This document shows, piece by piece, positions 24,511 through 33,486 of a stretch of DNA of 64,000 nt (within the stretch, counting starts at the first letter, position 1; every line of letters starts with the position of its first letter). Under the pieces are notes generated by a model. The model ran no database searches and was not told where the DNA came from. It saw only the letters and a program-made list of their open reading frames with translations. Where the stretch lies: contig NZ_JAGPYK010000005.1 of assembly GCF_018070045.1 (NCBI RefSeq), forward strand, positions 292,093 to 356,092. Direction: 5' to 3'. The DNA comes from Micromonospora sp. U21. Lineage in GTDB: Bacteria > Actinomycetota > Actinomycetes > Mycobacteriales > Micromonosporaceae. The translations under genes and the position numbers were made by a program.

Positions 24511-27500
24511 CCTGGTTCCTCTCCGCCGGCAGCCGTGATCCGGCACCGGTGCAGTTGTTCTGCCTGCCCTACGCTGGCGCCGGCGCGAGCGCGTTCCGCC
24601 ACTTCCCGGCCCGGTTTGGCCCGGACGTCGAGGTGCTGCCGGTGCAGCTACCCGGCCGGGAGAACCGGATCAGCGAGGACCCGCGGTTCCGGGTGACCGA
24701 CGTGGCCACCGCCATCGCGGAGCGGGCCGACCGCCCGTACGCCCTCTACGGCCACTCGATGGGCGGGCGTCTCGGCTTCGAGGTGGCCCGCGAGCTGCGC
24801 CGCGCCGGTCTCCCGCTGCCCCTGCGGCTCTACGTCGGCGGTGCCCGCGCGCCACATGTCACCGCGCCCAGCGCCTTCGACGGGTTGTCCCGCGTGGACG
24901 ACGAGGAGCTGCTGCGCCGGCTGCGGGCCGGCGGCGGTCTGCCCACCGGCGTGCTGGAGCACCCCGAGCTGGTCGAGCTGCTGCTGCCGCTGCTGCGCGC
25001 CGACTTCGAGCGGGTGGACGGCTACCGGTACCGGCCCGAGGAGCCCCTGCCGGTGCCGATCGTGGCGTTCAGCGGCCGTGCCGACCGGGCGGTGACCCGC
25101 GAGCAGAGCGCCGCGTGGCGCGAGCACACCACCGCCGGTTTCACCCTGCACGAGCTGGACGGCGGGCACTTCTTCCTGCACGACGCGCTGCCCGAGCTGG
25201 CCGCCGCGATCCGCACCGACCTGACCTCCGCGCTCACCGACGCTCGGGACCGGGCCGTTTCCGCCAGCGGCGCGGCGGGGCCGGCCTTCGGGCACCGGGT
25301 GCCACTGGGCGACAGCGGCTGGTCGGTGTGGCGGGACGCGATCCTGCGCGGCACCGGCTTTCCGGCCGACGGGCTGATGCTGCTGTCCGCCCCGCAGGCC
25401 GCCGCGGCGGCCGACGAACTGCTGGTCACCGGCGCCGGCGCCGAGCTGTTCGACAAGGAGTTCGCCGAGGCGGTGTCCGCCGGTGGCGGGCGGCTCGTCG
25501 AGCTGGCCGCCGACCCGCTGCTGCGCGAGGCGGTCACCTGGCAGAACCGTGGCGCGCTGGTCGCCCTCGACGGTCTGGTCCGCGGCGGCCCGGACGCCCC
25601 CCGCAACGTTCGCCGCCGCGACCGGGAACGCGCCGTGCTCAAGTACTGGCAGCGCTACTGCGGCAAGAACGAGACCGTTGGCTTCTTCGGCCCGAGCTGC
25701 TGGGTCACTCTCGACCCGGAGCTGCCGGTCGCCGCCGAGGTGCGCCCGGGTGCGGCGCTGACCCGCCGCCGCTGGGTGTGGTTCGAGTCGTGGCCGTTGA
25801 CCGCGTACGCGCGGCGGATCGGTGCGGACGTGGCGGTGCGCCGGTGGTGGCCGCCCCGGCTCGCACCACAGCTGAGCCTCGCCGGCCGGGAGGTGCGCCG
25901 ACCGGGCCGGCCGCCGGTGGCACTGTCGCCGGTCGAGGCGGCGCTGCTCGCCGCGGCCGACGGTCGTCGCCCGGCGTGTGACCTGGTCACCGACCCGGGC
26001 ATCGGGCTGCGCCGCCCGAAGGACGGGTACGCGCTGCTCGACCGGCTGGTGGAGCGGGAGCTGGCCACCTGGGACGCCGCGCTGCCGGTGAGCCCCGCCG
26101 CCGAGGACGTGCTGCGGCAACGGATCACGGAGATCGGCGACGACCCAGCCCGGACCGCCGCGCAGGCCGGCTTCGACCGGCTGTGCGCCGCCCGGAACGC
26201 GGTCGCCGCCGCGGCCGGCGACCCGGACCGGCTGCGTGCCGCGCTGGACGCGCTCGACGAGACGTTCACCGACCTCACCGGGCAGCCGGCGCGGCGCCGG
26301 GCCGGCGAGATGTACGCCGGTCGGACGCTCTGCTACGAGGACACCAGCCGGGACCTGGACGTGGTCTTCGGCGCGCCGCTGCTGGACGATGTCGCCGCGC
26401 CGCTGGCCGTGTTGCTGCGCGCCGCCCGCTGGCTGACCGGTGCGCTGGACGAGGCGTACGGGGTGGCGTTCCGGGATCTGTACGACGAGCTGCGCGCCGA
26501 GGCCGGCGACGCCCCGGTGGCCCTGTCCGACCTGTGGTTCCTGGCGCAGGGACTCTTCTGGGGCAGCGGGCCGCGACCGGTCGACGCGGTGGCCACCGAG
26601 TTCGCCGCCCGCTGGGCCGGGCTGTTCGGGCTGAACGACCTGCCGGCGGGCAGCGCGGACGTGCGCCTCGACGTGGCGGACCTGGCCGCCCGGGTCGACG
26701 AGGTCTTCCCGGCCGTCCGCCCGGGCTGGTCCAACGCCCGGCTGCACAGTCCCGACCTGCAGATCTGCGCCGCCGACACGGACGCGCTGGCGCGCGGTGA
26801 CTACACCGTCGTGCTCGGCGAGCTGCACGCCGCCTGGTCGTCGTTCGACTGCCAGGCGTTCACCCCGTCGCATCCGGACGTCGAGCGGCTGCGCGCCGCG
26901 CTGGAGGCCGATCTCGGCCCGGACCGGATCCGGCTGCTCTTCCCCACCGACTGGCCGCGACGTACCAGCCGGGTCGCCGAGGCGCTGATCGGCTCGACCG
27001 ACCGGCAGTTGGCGTTCGCGCCCGCGCCCACCGCCGAACCGGACCGGGTGCTGCCCACCGTGGCGCTGACCGTGCGGGACGAGGACGGCCGGCTGGTGGT
27101 CGTCGCCGCCGACGGGCGGCGTTGGCCGCTGACCGAGGTCTTCGCCGGCCTGCTCAGCGCGCACGCCGTGGACGGGTTCAAGCTGGTCGCGGCCGCGCCG
27201 TACACCCCGCGGATCACGCTTGACCGGCTGGTGGTGGCCCGCAGGACGTGGCGCACCACCGTCGGCGCGAGCGGCCTCGGCGGGGTGACGGGGGAGCGGG
27301 CGCGCTTCCTGGGCGTGCGGGACTGGCGGCGCCGGCTGGGCCTGCCGGAACAGGTGTACGTCAAACTCGGCACCGAGACCAAGCCGTGCTTCGTGGACCT
27401 GAGCAGCCCGGCCTTCGCCAACATGTTCTGCGCGATGGTCCGGGCGGCACAGCGGGACGGCGGCGACGACACGACGTTGGTGGTCAGCGAGATGCTGCCC

Positions 27501-27602
27501 ACCGCGCAGGACGCCTGGGTGCCCGACGCGGCCGGCCGGCGCTACTTCAGCGAACTGCGGCTGCACATCGTGGACACCGACGAGTCGGAGCCGGTCCGAT
27601 GA
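24507..27602 (+). CDS. Type II thioesterase fused to a LanB-like (lantibiotic dehydratase) domain
   Basis: 1031 aa. Residues 1-245 are a type II thioesterase: LFCLPYAGAGASAFRHF, LYGHSMGG (Ser about 84), FSGRADRAV (Asp about 193), GGHFFL (His about 221). Residues about 260-1031 are a lantibiotic-dehydratase N-domain-type protein: AVTWQNRGALVALDGL, YWQRYCGKNETVGFFGP, GEMYAGRTLCYEDTSRDL, LHSPDLQI with VLGELH, PRITLDRLVVARRTWR and KPCFVDLSSP. This is the glutamylation (tRNA-dependent) half of LanB; no C-terminal elimination domain follows. Such proteins normally act on ribosomal peptides, so its place inside an NRPS/PKS operon and its fusion to an editing thioesterase are unusual. Possible roles are Ser/Thr dehydration on a carrier-bound chain or aminoacyl transfer from tRNA (both inferred). 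Confidence 0.88.
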   Translation: MTWFLSAGSRDPAPVQLFCLPYAGAGASAFRHFPARFGPDVEVLPVQLPGRENRISEDPRFRVTDVATAIAERADRPYALYGHSMGGRLGFEVARELRRAGLPLPLRLYVGGARAPHVTAPSAFDGLSRVDDEELLRRLRAGGGLPTGVLEHPELVELLLPLLRADFERVDGYRYRPEEPLPVPIVAFSGRADRAVTREQSAAWREHTTAGFTLHELDGGHFFLHDALPELAAAIRTDLTSALTDARDRAVSASGAAGPAFGHRVPLGDSGWSVWRDAILRGTGFPADGLMLLSAPQAAAAADELLVTGAGAELFDKEFAEAVSAGGGRLVELAADPLLREAVTWQNRGALVALDGLVRGGPDAPRNVRRRDRERAVLKYWQRYCGKNETVGFFGPSCWVTLDPELPVAAEVRPGAALTRRRWVWFESWPLTAYARRIGADVAVRRWWPPRLAPQLSLAGREVRRPGRPPVALSPVEAALLAAADGRRPACDLVTDPGIGLRRPKDGYALLDRLVERELATWDAALPVSPAAEDVLRQRITEIGDDPARTAAQAGFDRLCAARNAVAAAAGDPDRLRAALDALDETFTDLTGQPARRRAGEMYAGRTLCYEDTSRDLDVVFGAPLLDDVAAPLAVLLRAARWLTGALDEAYGVAFRDLYDELRAEAGDAPVALSDLWFLAQGLFWGSGPRPVDAVATEFAARWAGLFGLNDLPAGSADVRLDVADLAARVDEVFPAVRPGWSNARLHSPDLQICAADTDALARGDYTVVLGELHAAWSSFDCQAFTPSHPDVERLRAALEADLGPDRIRLLFPTDWPRRTSRVAEALIGSTDRQLAFAPAPTAEPDRVLPTVALTVRDEDGRLVVVAADGRRWPLTEVFAGLLSAHAVDGFKLVAAAPYTPRITLDRLVVARRTWRTTVGASGLGGVTGERARFLGVRDWRRRLGLPEQVYVKLGTETKPCFVDLSSPAFANMFCAMVRAAQRDGGDDTTLVVSEMLPTAQDAWVPDAAGRRYFSELRLHIVDTDESEPVR

Positions 27603-29938
27603 CCCACCTGCTGCCACTGGGCGCGACCGGCTGGTCGGTGTGGCGCGACGTGGTGCTGCGCACCGCCGGTTTCCCGGCCGACGGCCTGGCCGACTTCGCC
27701 GCCCCGGACGCCGCCGAGGCCGCGGACGCGCTGCTGGCCGCCGTCGACGCGGGGCCGGCCGCCGACGGTGGGGCAGCCGAGCTGTTCGACAAGGCGTTCG
27801 CCGAGACCCTCGCCGACGCGTCGGCCACCGCCGGCCGGATCGCCGCCGACCCGCTGCTGCGCGAGGCGGTCACCTGGCAGAACCCGGAGATGCTGATCGC
27901 CCTGGACGGGCTGCTGCGTACCGACGCCGCGGTCCGCAACGTCCGTCGGCGCAAGCGTGAGCTGAGCCTGCTGCGCTACTGGCAGCGCTACTGCGGCAAG
28001 GCCGAGACGATCGGCTTCTTCGGCCCGGTCTGCTGGGGCGCCCTCGACCCCGCCGACCCGTCCACCCGGCTGCGGCCGGGGCCGGGGCTGACGCCGCTGT
28101 CGAGGCGGGAGGTGCACTTCGAGGCGTGGGCGCTGATCGCGTACGCCGACCGGCTCGCCGACGACCCGGCCGTACGCCGCTGGTGGGCGCCGATGTTGCC
28201 GCCGCACCTGAGCGTGGTGGGTCGGCTGCTGCACCGGCCGCTGCACCCGCCGGTGGAGCTGTCCGTGCCGGAGGCGCGGTTGCTGGCCCGCTGCGACGGG
28301 CGCACGCCGGCCCTGCGGCTGGTCGAGCGGGTGCACGCCGACGGCGACGCCGGCCTGCGTACCGCCGACGATGGGTTGCTGCTGCTCGACCGGCTGGTCG
28401 AGCGTCGCCTGCTGACCTGGGACGCCGGCCTGCCGATCAGCCCCCGGGCCGAGCAGGTGCTGCGCGATCGGCTGGCCGCGATCGACGACCCGGCGCTGCG
28501 CGCTGAGGTGACCGCCGGCTTCGACCGGCTCTGCGCGGCCCGCGACGAGGTCGCCGCGGCGGCCGGCGACCCGGTCCGGCTGGGTGCCGCGCTGGCCGCG
28601 CTGAACGCGGAGTTCACCGCGGTCACCGGCCGGCCCGCCACCCGGCAGGCCGGTGAGATGTACGTCGGCCGCACCATCGTCTACGAGGAGACCGCTCGCG
28701 ACCTCACGGTCACCCTCGGCGCGGCGGTGCTCGACTCCCTCGCCGCGCCGCTGGCCGTGCTGCTCCAGGCCGCGCGATGGCTGACCGCCGAGATCGGCGC
28801 CGCCTGCGAGCGGCTCCTCGCCGAGTTGTTCGAGGAGCTGCGCGCCGACGGGCCGGTGCGGCTGGCCGACGTCTGGTCGCTGGCCCAGGGGCTGCTGGTC
28901 GCCCCGGACGGGCCGCTGGCCGCCGCCGGGGCCGGTTTCACCGCCCGCTGGGCCGAGCTGTTCGACCTGGCCGCGCTGCCGCCCGGGCAGCCCGAGCTGC
29001 GGCTGCGCGGCACGGAACTGGCCGAGCGGGCCCGGCGGGTGTTCCCGGCGGAAGCGCCGGGCTGGCCGTCGGCCCGGATCCACAGCCCGGACGTGCAGAT
29101 CAGCGCCGTCGACCTGGCCGCGCTGAACCGGGGCGAGTTCCTCCTCGTGCTCGGCGAGCTGCACCCGGCCAACGCCACCTTCGACAGCGCGGTGTTCGTG
29201 CCGTTCCACCCCGACCCGGCGGCGCTGCGCGCCGGACTGGACGCCGACCTGGGCCCGGCCCGACTACGGGTGCTCTACCCGGAGGGCTTCCCGCGGGTCA
29301 CCACCCGCACCACGTACGGGCTGACCGGCCCCGCTGACCGACAGCTCGGCATCGACACCGCCCGGGGCGGCGAGGTGGACCGGCTGGTCCCGGCGACCGA
29401 GGTGCGGGTGGTGCCGGCCGGCGACCGGCTGGTGGCGGTGCTGCCCGACGGCAGCCGGTGGCCGCTGGTGGAGGTCTTCGCCAACCTGCTCGGCTCGCTG
29501 CTGGTGGACGCCTTCAAGCTGCTGGACCCGGCGCCGCACACGCCCAGGATCACCATCGACCGGCTGGTCGTGGCCCGGCGGACGTGGCGGACCACCGTCG
29601 CGGACAGCGGCCTGGTCGGGGTGACCGGAGAGGCCGAGCGGTTCCTCGCGGTGCGCATGTGGCGGGCGCGGCTCGGCCTGCCCGAGCGGGTGTTCGTGAA
29701 GGTCGGCACCGAGGTCAAGCCCTGCTACGTCGACCTGACCGGCCCGCTGTACGCCCAGTCGCTGTGCGCGATGGTGGACGCCGCCGCCCGTACCGGGCCG
29801 GACGTCGGGGTCATCGTCACCGAGCTGTTGCCGGCACCGAGCGAGAGCTGGGTGACGGATGCGCGAGGCCGCGGCCACGTCAGTGAGCTGCGCCTGCAAG
29901 TCACCGATCCGAGCAGCTACCCCGGGGGGAACGGGTGA
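27599..29938 (+). CDS. Stand-alone LanB-like (lantibiotic dehydratase N-domain) protein
   Basis: 779 aa, ATG overlapping the previous stop. It is a paralogue of the LanB half of the preceding gene over its full length: GWSVWRDVVLRTAGFPADGL, AVTWQNPEMLIALDGLL, YWQRYCGKAETIGFFGPV, GEMYVGRTIVYEETARDL, IHSPDVQI with VLGELH, PRITIDRLVVARRTWR and VKPCYVDLTGP. The RYCGK-ET-GFFGP segment corresponds to the R-x3-R-x-TPFG motif of the glutamylation site, here with Lys at the second position. No elimination domain is present, and no RiPP precursor is visible nearby. The tandem pair suggests duplication followed by division of labour, or a heterodimer. GTGA overlap with the next NRPS. Confidence 0.88.
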   Translation: MTHLLPLGATGWSVWRDVVLRTAGFPADGLADFAAPDAAEAADALLAAVDAGPAADGGAAELFDKAFAETLADASATAGRIAADPLLREAVTWQNPEMLIALDGLLRTDAAVRNVRRRKRELSLLRYWQRYCGKAETIGFFGPVCWGALDPADPSTRLRPGPGLTPLSRREVHFEAWALIAYADRLADDPAVRRWWAPMLPPHLSVVGRLLHRPLHPPVELSVPEARLLARCDGRTPALRLVERVHADGDAGLRTADDGLLLLDRLVERRLLTWDAGLPISPRAEQVLRDRLAAIDDPALRAEVTAGFDRLCAARDEVAAAAGDPVRLGAALAALNAEFTAVTGRPATRQAGEMYVGRTIVYEETARDLTVTLGAAVLDSLAAPLAVLLQAARWLTAEIGAACERLLAELFEELRADGPVRLADVWSLAQGLLVAPDGPLAAAGAGFTARWAELFDLAALPPGQPELRLRGTELAERARRVFPAEAPGWPSARIHSPDVQISAVDLAALNRGEFLLVLGELHPANATFDSAVFVPFHPDPAALRAGLDADLGPARLRVLYPEGFPRVTTRTTYGLTGPADRQLGIDTARGGEVDRLVPATEVRVVPAGDRLVAVLPDGSRWPLVEVFANLLGSLLVDAFKLLDPAPHTPRITIDRLVVARRTWRTTVADSGLVGVTGEAERFLAVRMWRARLGLPERVFVKVGTEVKPCYVDLTGPLYAQSLCAMVDAAARTGPDVGVIVTELLPAPSESWVTDARGRGHVSELRLQVTDPSSYPGGNG

Positions 29939-32900
29939 CCGACATCCTGTCCATCAGCGCCGTACGGGGAGAACCGCTGCCCTGGCCGGACGCGACGCTC
30001 GCCGAGCTGGTGGTCGCGCAGGCCACCCGCACCCCGGACGCGGTGGCGGTGCGCCAGTGGGACAGCCGGCTCAGCTACGCCGAGCTGGTGGCCCGGGCCG
30101 CCGGGGTGGCCGCCGCGCTGCGCGTCCGGGGCGTCGACCGGCAGAGCCGGGTCGGGGTGTGCGGCAGCCGCCGGCCGGATCTGGTCGCCACCGTGCTGGG
30201 GGTGTTGCTGGCCGGCGGCTGCTACGTGCCGCTGGAGCCGGGCGGCCCGCGTCGGCGGCTGCGCGGGATCGCCGCCGACGCGGGCGTGTCCCTGGTGGTG
30301 GGCGACGCCGCCGAGGCGGAGTTCGGCGACGCGCCAGGCATCGAGACGCTCGGGCCGCCCGACCCGGCTCCGCCCGCGCCCTGCCCGGCCCGCCCCGGCG
30401 ATCCGGCGTACGTGCTGTTCACCTCGGGCTCCACCGGTCGGCCCAAGGGCGTGCTCACCAGCCATCGCAACGTGGTCGAGTTCGTCAGCGGCGTCGTCGC
30501 TCTCACCGGCGCCGACGCCGGCGTACGCAGCCTCGGCATCGCCTCGCTCGGCTTCGACGCGGCGACCATGGACCTGTTCGTGCCGCTGCTGCTCGGCGGC
30601 ACGGTGCAGCTGCTCGGCGCCGAGGATCGCGCCGACCCGGTCCGGCTGGCCCGGTTCATCGCCGTGCACGAGGTCAACTGGGGCTTCATCACGCCCACCA
30701 TGCTGGCCATGCTGGACCCGGCCGAGCTGCCCGGCTGGCGCACCGTGCTGTGCGGCGGTGAGGCGGTGCCGGCCGCGCTGGCCGCCCGCTGGGCGCCCGG
30801 CCGCCGCTTCCTCAACGGCTACGGCCCCACCGAGACGACGGTGCTGGCGGTCAGCGGCCCGTTGAGCGCCACCGAGACCGACCCGGTGCCGATCGGCCGA
30901 CCACTGCCCAACCACCGGGCGTACGTGGTGGACACGGCGCTGGACCCGGTGCCGCCGGGGGAGACCGGTGAGCTGCTGATCGGAGGGCCCGGACTGGCCG
31001 ACGGCTATCTGAGCCGGCCCGGGTTGACCGCCGAGCGGTTCGTCCCGGACCCGTTCTCCGGCCTGCCCGGCGAGCGGTTGTACCGCACCGGCGACCTGGT
31101 CCGGCACGGCCCGGACGGGCGGATCGTCTACCTGGGCCGCACGGATCGACAGGTCAAGATCCGTGGGCAGCGCATCGAGCTGGGCGAGGTGGAGGCGGTA
31201 CTCGCCGACCTGCCCGGGGTCACCGGCGTCGCGGTCGAGGCGGTTCCCGGCCCGGCCGGCGTCGAGCTGGTCGCGTTCCTCACCCCGGCGGACGCGCCCG
31301 ACGACACCCGGCTGCGGGCGTACGCCGGCAGCCGGCTGACCGCGGCGATGCTGCCGGCCCGGGTGCTGCGCCGCGCCTCCCTGCCGGTCAGCGCGGTCAG
31401 CGGGAAGCTGGACCGGCCGACGCTGCGCGCGCTGGCCACCGCCGCGCTCGTCACCACCACCCCCACCGATACCGCCCCCGCCGGCACTGCCGCCGAAGAC
31501 GGGCCGGCCACGCCGGACGGGTCCGTGGCGGCGGCGGTTGCCGGCATCTGGACCCGGCTGCTCGGCGCGGCACCCGAGCCGGCGACGGACTTCCTCGCCG
31601 CCGGCGGCAACTCCATCGCGGCGATGCGCCTGGTCGCCGCGCTCCGCGCCGAGCTGGGCCGGCAGCTCGACACCCGCGAGGTGTTCACCCAGCGCACCTT
31701 CGGCCGGTTGGCCGAGCGGGTGGCCGCCGCGCCGAGCGGCGGCGACGGGCTGCGCACCGGCAACCCGCCCACCCTCTCCCCGCCGCAGCGTCGCCTCTGG
31801 TTCGTCGACCAGCTCGCGCCGTCCAGCGCGCCGTACAACATCGCGGTGGCGCACCGGTTGCGTGGCCCGCTGGACACCGCCGCGCTCGGGGCGGCGCTGC
31901 GGGCCGTCGCCGAGCGGCACGACGTGCTGCGCTGGCGGATTCCGCAGACCGCCGGCGTGCCGTACGCGGTCTGCGCCGAGCCGACCGACGTGGCCGTGCC
32001 GGTGGTCGACCTGACCGGCAGCGCCGAGCCGGAGGCGGAGCTGACCCGGATGCTCGCCGCCGGCGCCGCGCACCCCTTCGACCTGGCCACCGGGCCGCCC
32101 TGGCAGGTGACCGTCTACCGGCTCGGCCCGGCCGAGCACGTGCTGGCCGCCACCTGGCACCACGCCGTCTTCGACGGTTGGTCCGAGCGGGTCTGCTACG
32201 ACGACCTGGCGGCCGGGTACGCCCAGGCGGTGGCCGGCGAGCCGCCACGATTGCCGGAGCTGCCCGCCCGCTACGCCGACTACGCGGTCTGGCGGGCCGA
32301 ACGGGACCGGCTGCGCGGCGCCGCCGATCTGGCCTGGTGGACGGCGCACCTGGACGGCGTGCCGACGGTGCTGGACCTGCCCCGGGACCGACCTCGGCCC
32401 GCGGTGCAGACCTACGCCGGTGCGGAGGCCGCCGCCCGGCTGCCCGCCGACACCGACCGCGCGGTCCGCGAGCTGGCCGAGCGGCGCGGCACCACCGTGG
32501 CGGCGGTGCTGCTGGCCGCCTTCGGTGAGGTGATCGCGCGGCTCACCGGCGGTGACGACCACGTGCTCGGCGCGATCGTCGCCGACCGGCGGCTGGCCGC
32601 CTTCGACGACGTGATCGGCTTCTTCATCGACACGGTGCCGGTGCGGGTCCGCACCGGCGGGGCGAGCTTCGCCGAGCTGGTCGACCGGTGTGCCGGGGAG
32701 CTGCACGACGCCACCGCCCACCCTGGGGCGCCACTGGAACGCATCGTCGAGGCGCTCGGCGACGGCCGGGACACCGCCCGCGCGCCGCTGGTGCAGGTGC
32801 TGTTCAACGTGCTCAACTTCGCGCCGCCCCGGCTGACGCTGACCGGGCTGACCGCCGAGCCGGTGCCGGTGCCCAAACCGGGCTCACCCTTCGACGTCAC

Positions 32901-33486
32901 CGTCTACGTGGTCCAGTCCGACGGTCGCACCGGCGTCGAGGTGGTCTACAACCCGGACCTGTTCGACGCCGCGCGCATCGACGACCTGCTCGCCGACCTG
33001 GCCGAGCTGGTGGGGGCGTTGGCCGCCGCACCGGACACGCCGGCCCGCGAGGTGGCCGCCGCGCTGCCCCGGCCCACCGTGCGGGTGCCGCAGCTCGGCG
33101 CGATGACGGTCGCCGGCGGCGACCCGACCGGCCACCCGCCGGCGCTGCTTCCCGCCGGACCGGACGGGCTCACGGAGACCGAGGAGCTGATCGCGGGAAT
33201 CTGGCGGGAGGTGCTGGAGCGTGACCGGGTCGGGGTGACCGACAACTTCTTCGACATCGGTGGGCACTCCCTCGCGCTCGCCGCCGTGCACGCCCGGCTG
33301 ACCGCCGCCACGGGCCGGTCCATCAAGATGCTCGATCTGTTCCGCCACCCCACCGTCCGTGCGCTCGCCGCCAGCCTCGACGGGGCCGCCGACCGCCCGG
33401 AGCTGGCGCGGGCCGCTCTGCGCGCCGCCGCCCGCCGCAGCCGTACCCGCCGTATCCCTCCCCGCCGCCCCGGCGGCACCGCGTGA
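29935..33486 (+). CDS. NRPS, domains A-T-C-T
   Basis: 1183 aa. A domain about 1-500: [13 protein letters not shown] (A3), NGYGPTETTVLAV (A5), YRTGDLVRHGPDGRI, LPVSAVSGKLDR (A10). Pocket D-A-M-F-L-G-G-V-L-K suggests an aliphatic residue (similar to Val codes), low certainty. T1 AAGGNSIAAM (Ser about 560). C about 600-1045: LSPPQRRLWFVDQL, HHAVFDGWS (His 742-743). T2 DIGGHSLALA (Ser about 1112). No C domain precedes A, so it starts a chain or receives its partner from another protein. T2 has no A domain of its own, so it must be charged in trans. GTGA-coupled on both sides. Confidence 0.92.
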   Translation: MTDILSISAVRGEPLPWPDATLAELVVAQATRTPDAVAVRQWDSRLSYAELVARAAGVAAALRVRGVDRQSRVGVCGSRRPDLVATVLGVLLAGGCYVPLEPGGPRRRLRGIAADAGVSLVVGDAAEAEFGDAPGIETLGPPDPAPPAPCPARPGDPAYVLFTSGSTGRPKGVLTSHRNVVEFVSGVVALTGADAGVRSLGIASLGFDAATMDLFVPLLLGGTVQLLGAEDRADPVRLARFIAVHEVNWGFITPTMLAMLDPAELPGWRTVLCGGEAVPAALAARWAPGRRFLNGYGPTETTVLAVSGPLSATETDPVPIGRPLPNHRAYVVDTALDPVPPGETGELLIGGPGLADGYLSRPGLTAERFVPDPFSGLPGERLYRTGDLVRHGPDGRIVYLGRTDRQVKIRGQRIELGEVEAVLADLPGVTGVAVEAVPGPAGVELVAFLTPADAPDDTRLRAYAGSRLTAAMLPARVLRRASLPVSAVSGKLDRPTLRALATAALVTTTPTDTAPAGTAAEDGPATPDGSVAAAVAGIWTRLLGAAPEPATDFLAAGGNSIAAMRLVAALRAELGRQLDTREVFTQRTFGRLAERVAAAPSGGDGLRTGNPPTLSPPQRRLWFVDQLAPSSAPYNIAVAHRLRGPLDTAALGAALRAVAERHDVLRWRIPQTAGVPYAVCAEPTDVAVPVVDLTGSAEPEAELTRMLAAGAAHPFDLATGPPWQVTVYRLGPAEHVLAATWHHAVFDGWSERVCYDDLAAGYAQAVAGEPPRLPELPARYADYAVWRAERDRLRGAADLAWWTAHLDGVPTVLDLPRDRPRPAVQTYAGAEAAARLPADTDRAVRELAERRGTTVAAVLLAAFGEVIARLTGGDDHVLGAIVADRRLAAFDDVIGFFIDTVPVRVRTGGASFAELVDRCAGELHDATAHPGAPLERIVEALGDGRDTARAPLVQVLFNVLNFAPPRLTLTGLTAEPVPVPKPGSPFDVTVYVVQSDGRTGVEVVYNPDLFDAARIDDLLADLAELVGALAAAPDTPAREVAAALPRPTVRVPQLGAMTVAGGDPTGHPPALLPAGPDGLTETEELIAGIWREVLERDRVGVTDNFFDIGGHSLALAAVHARLTAATGRSIKMLDLFRHPTVRALAASLDGAADRPELARAALRAAARRSRTRRIPPRRPGGTA

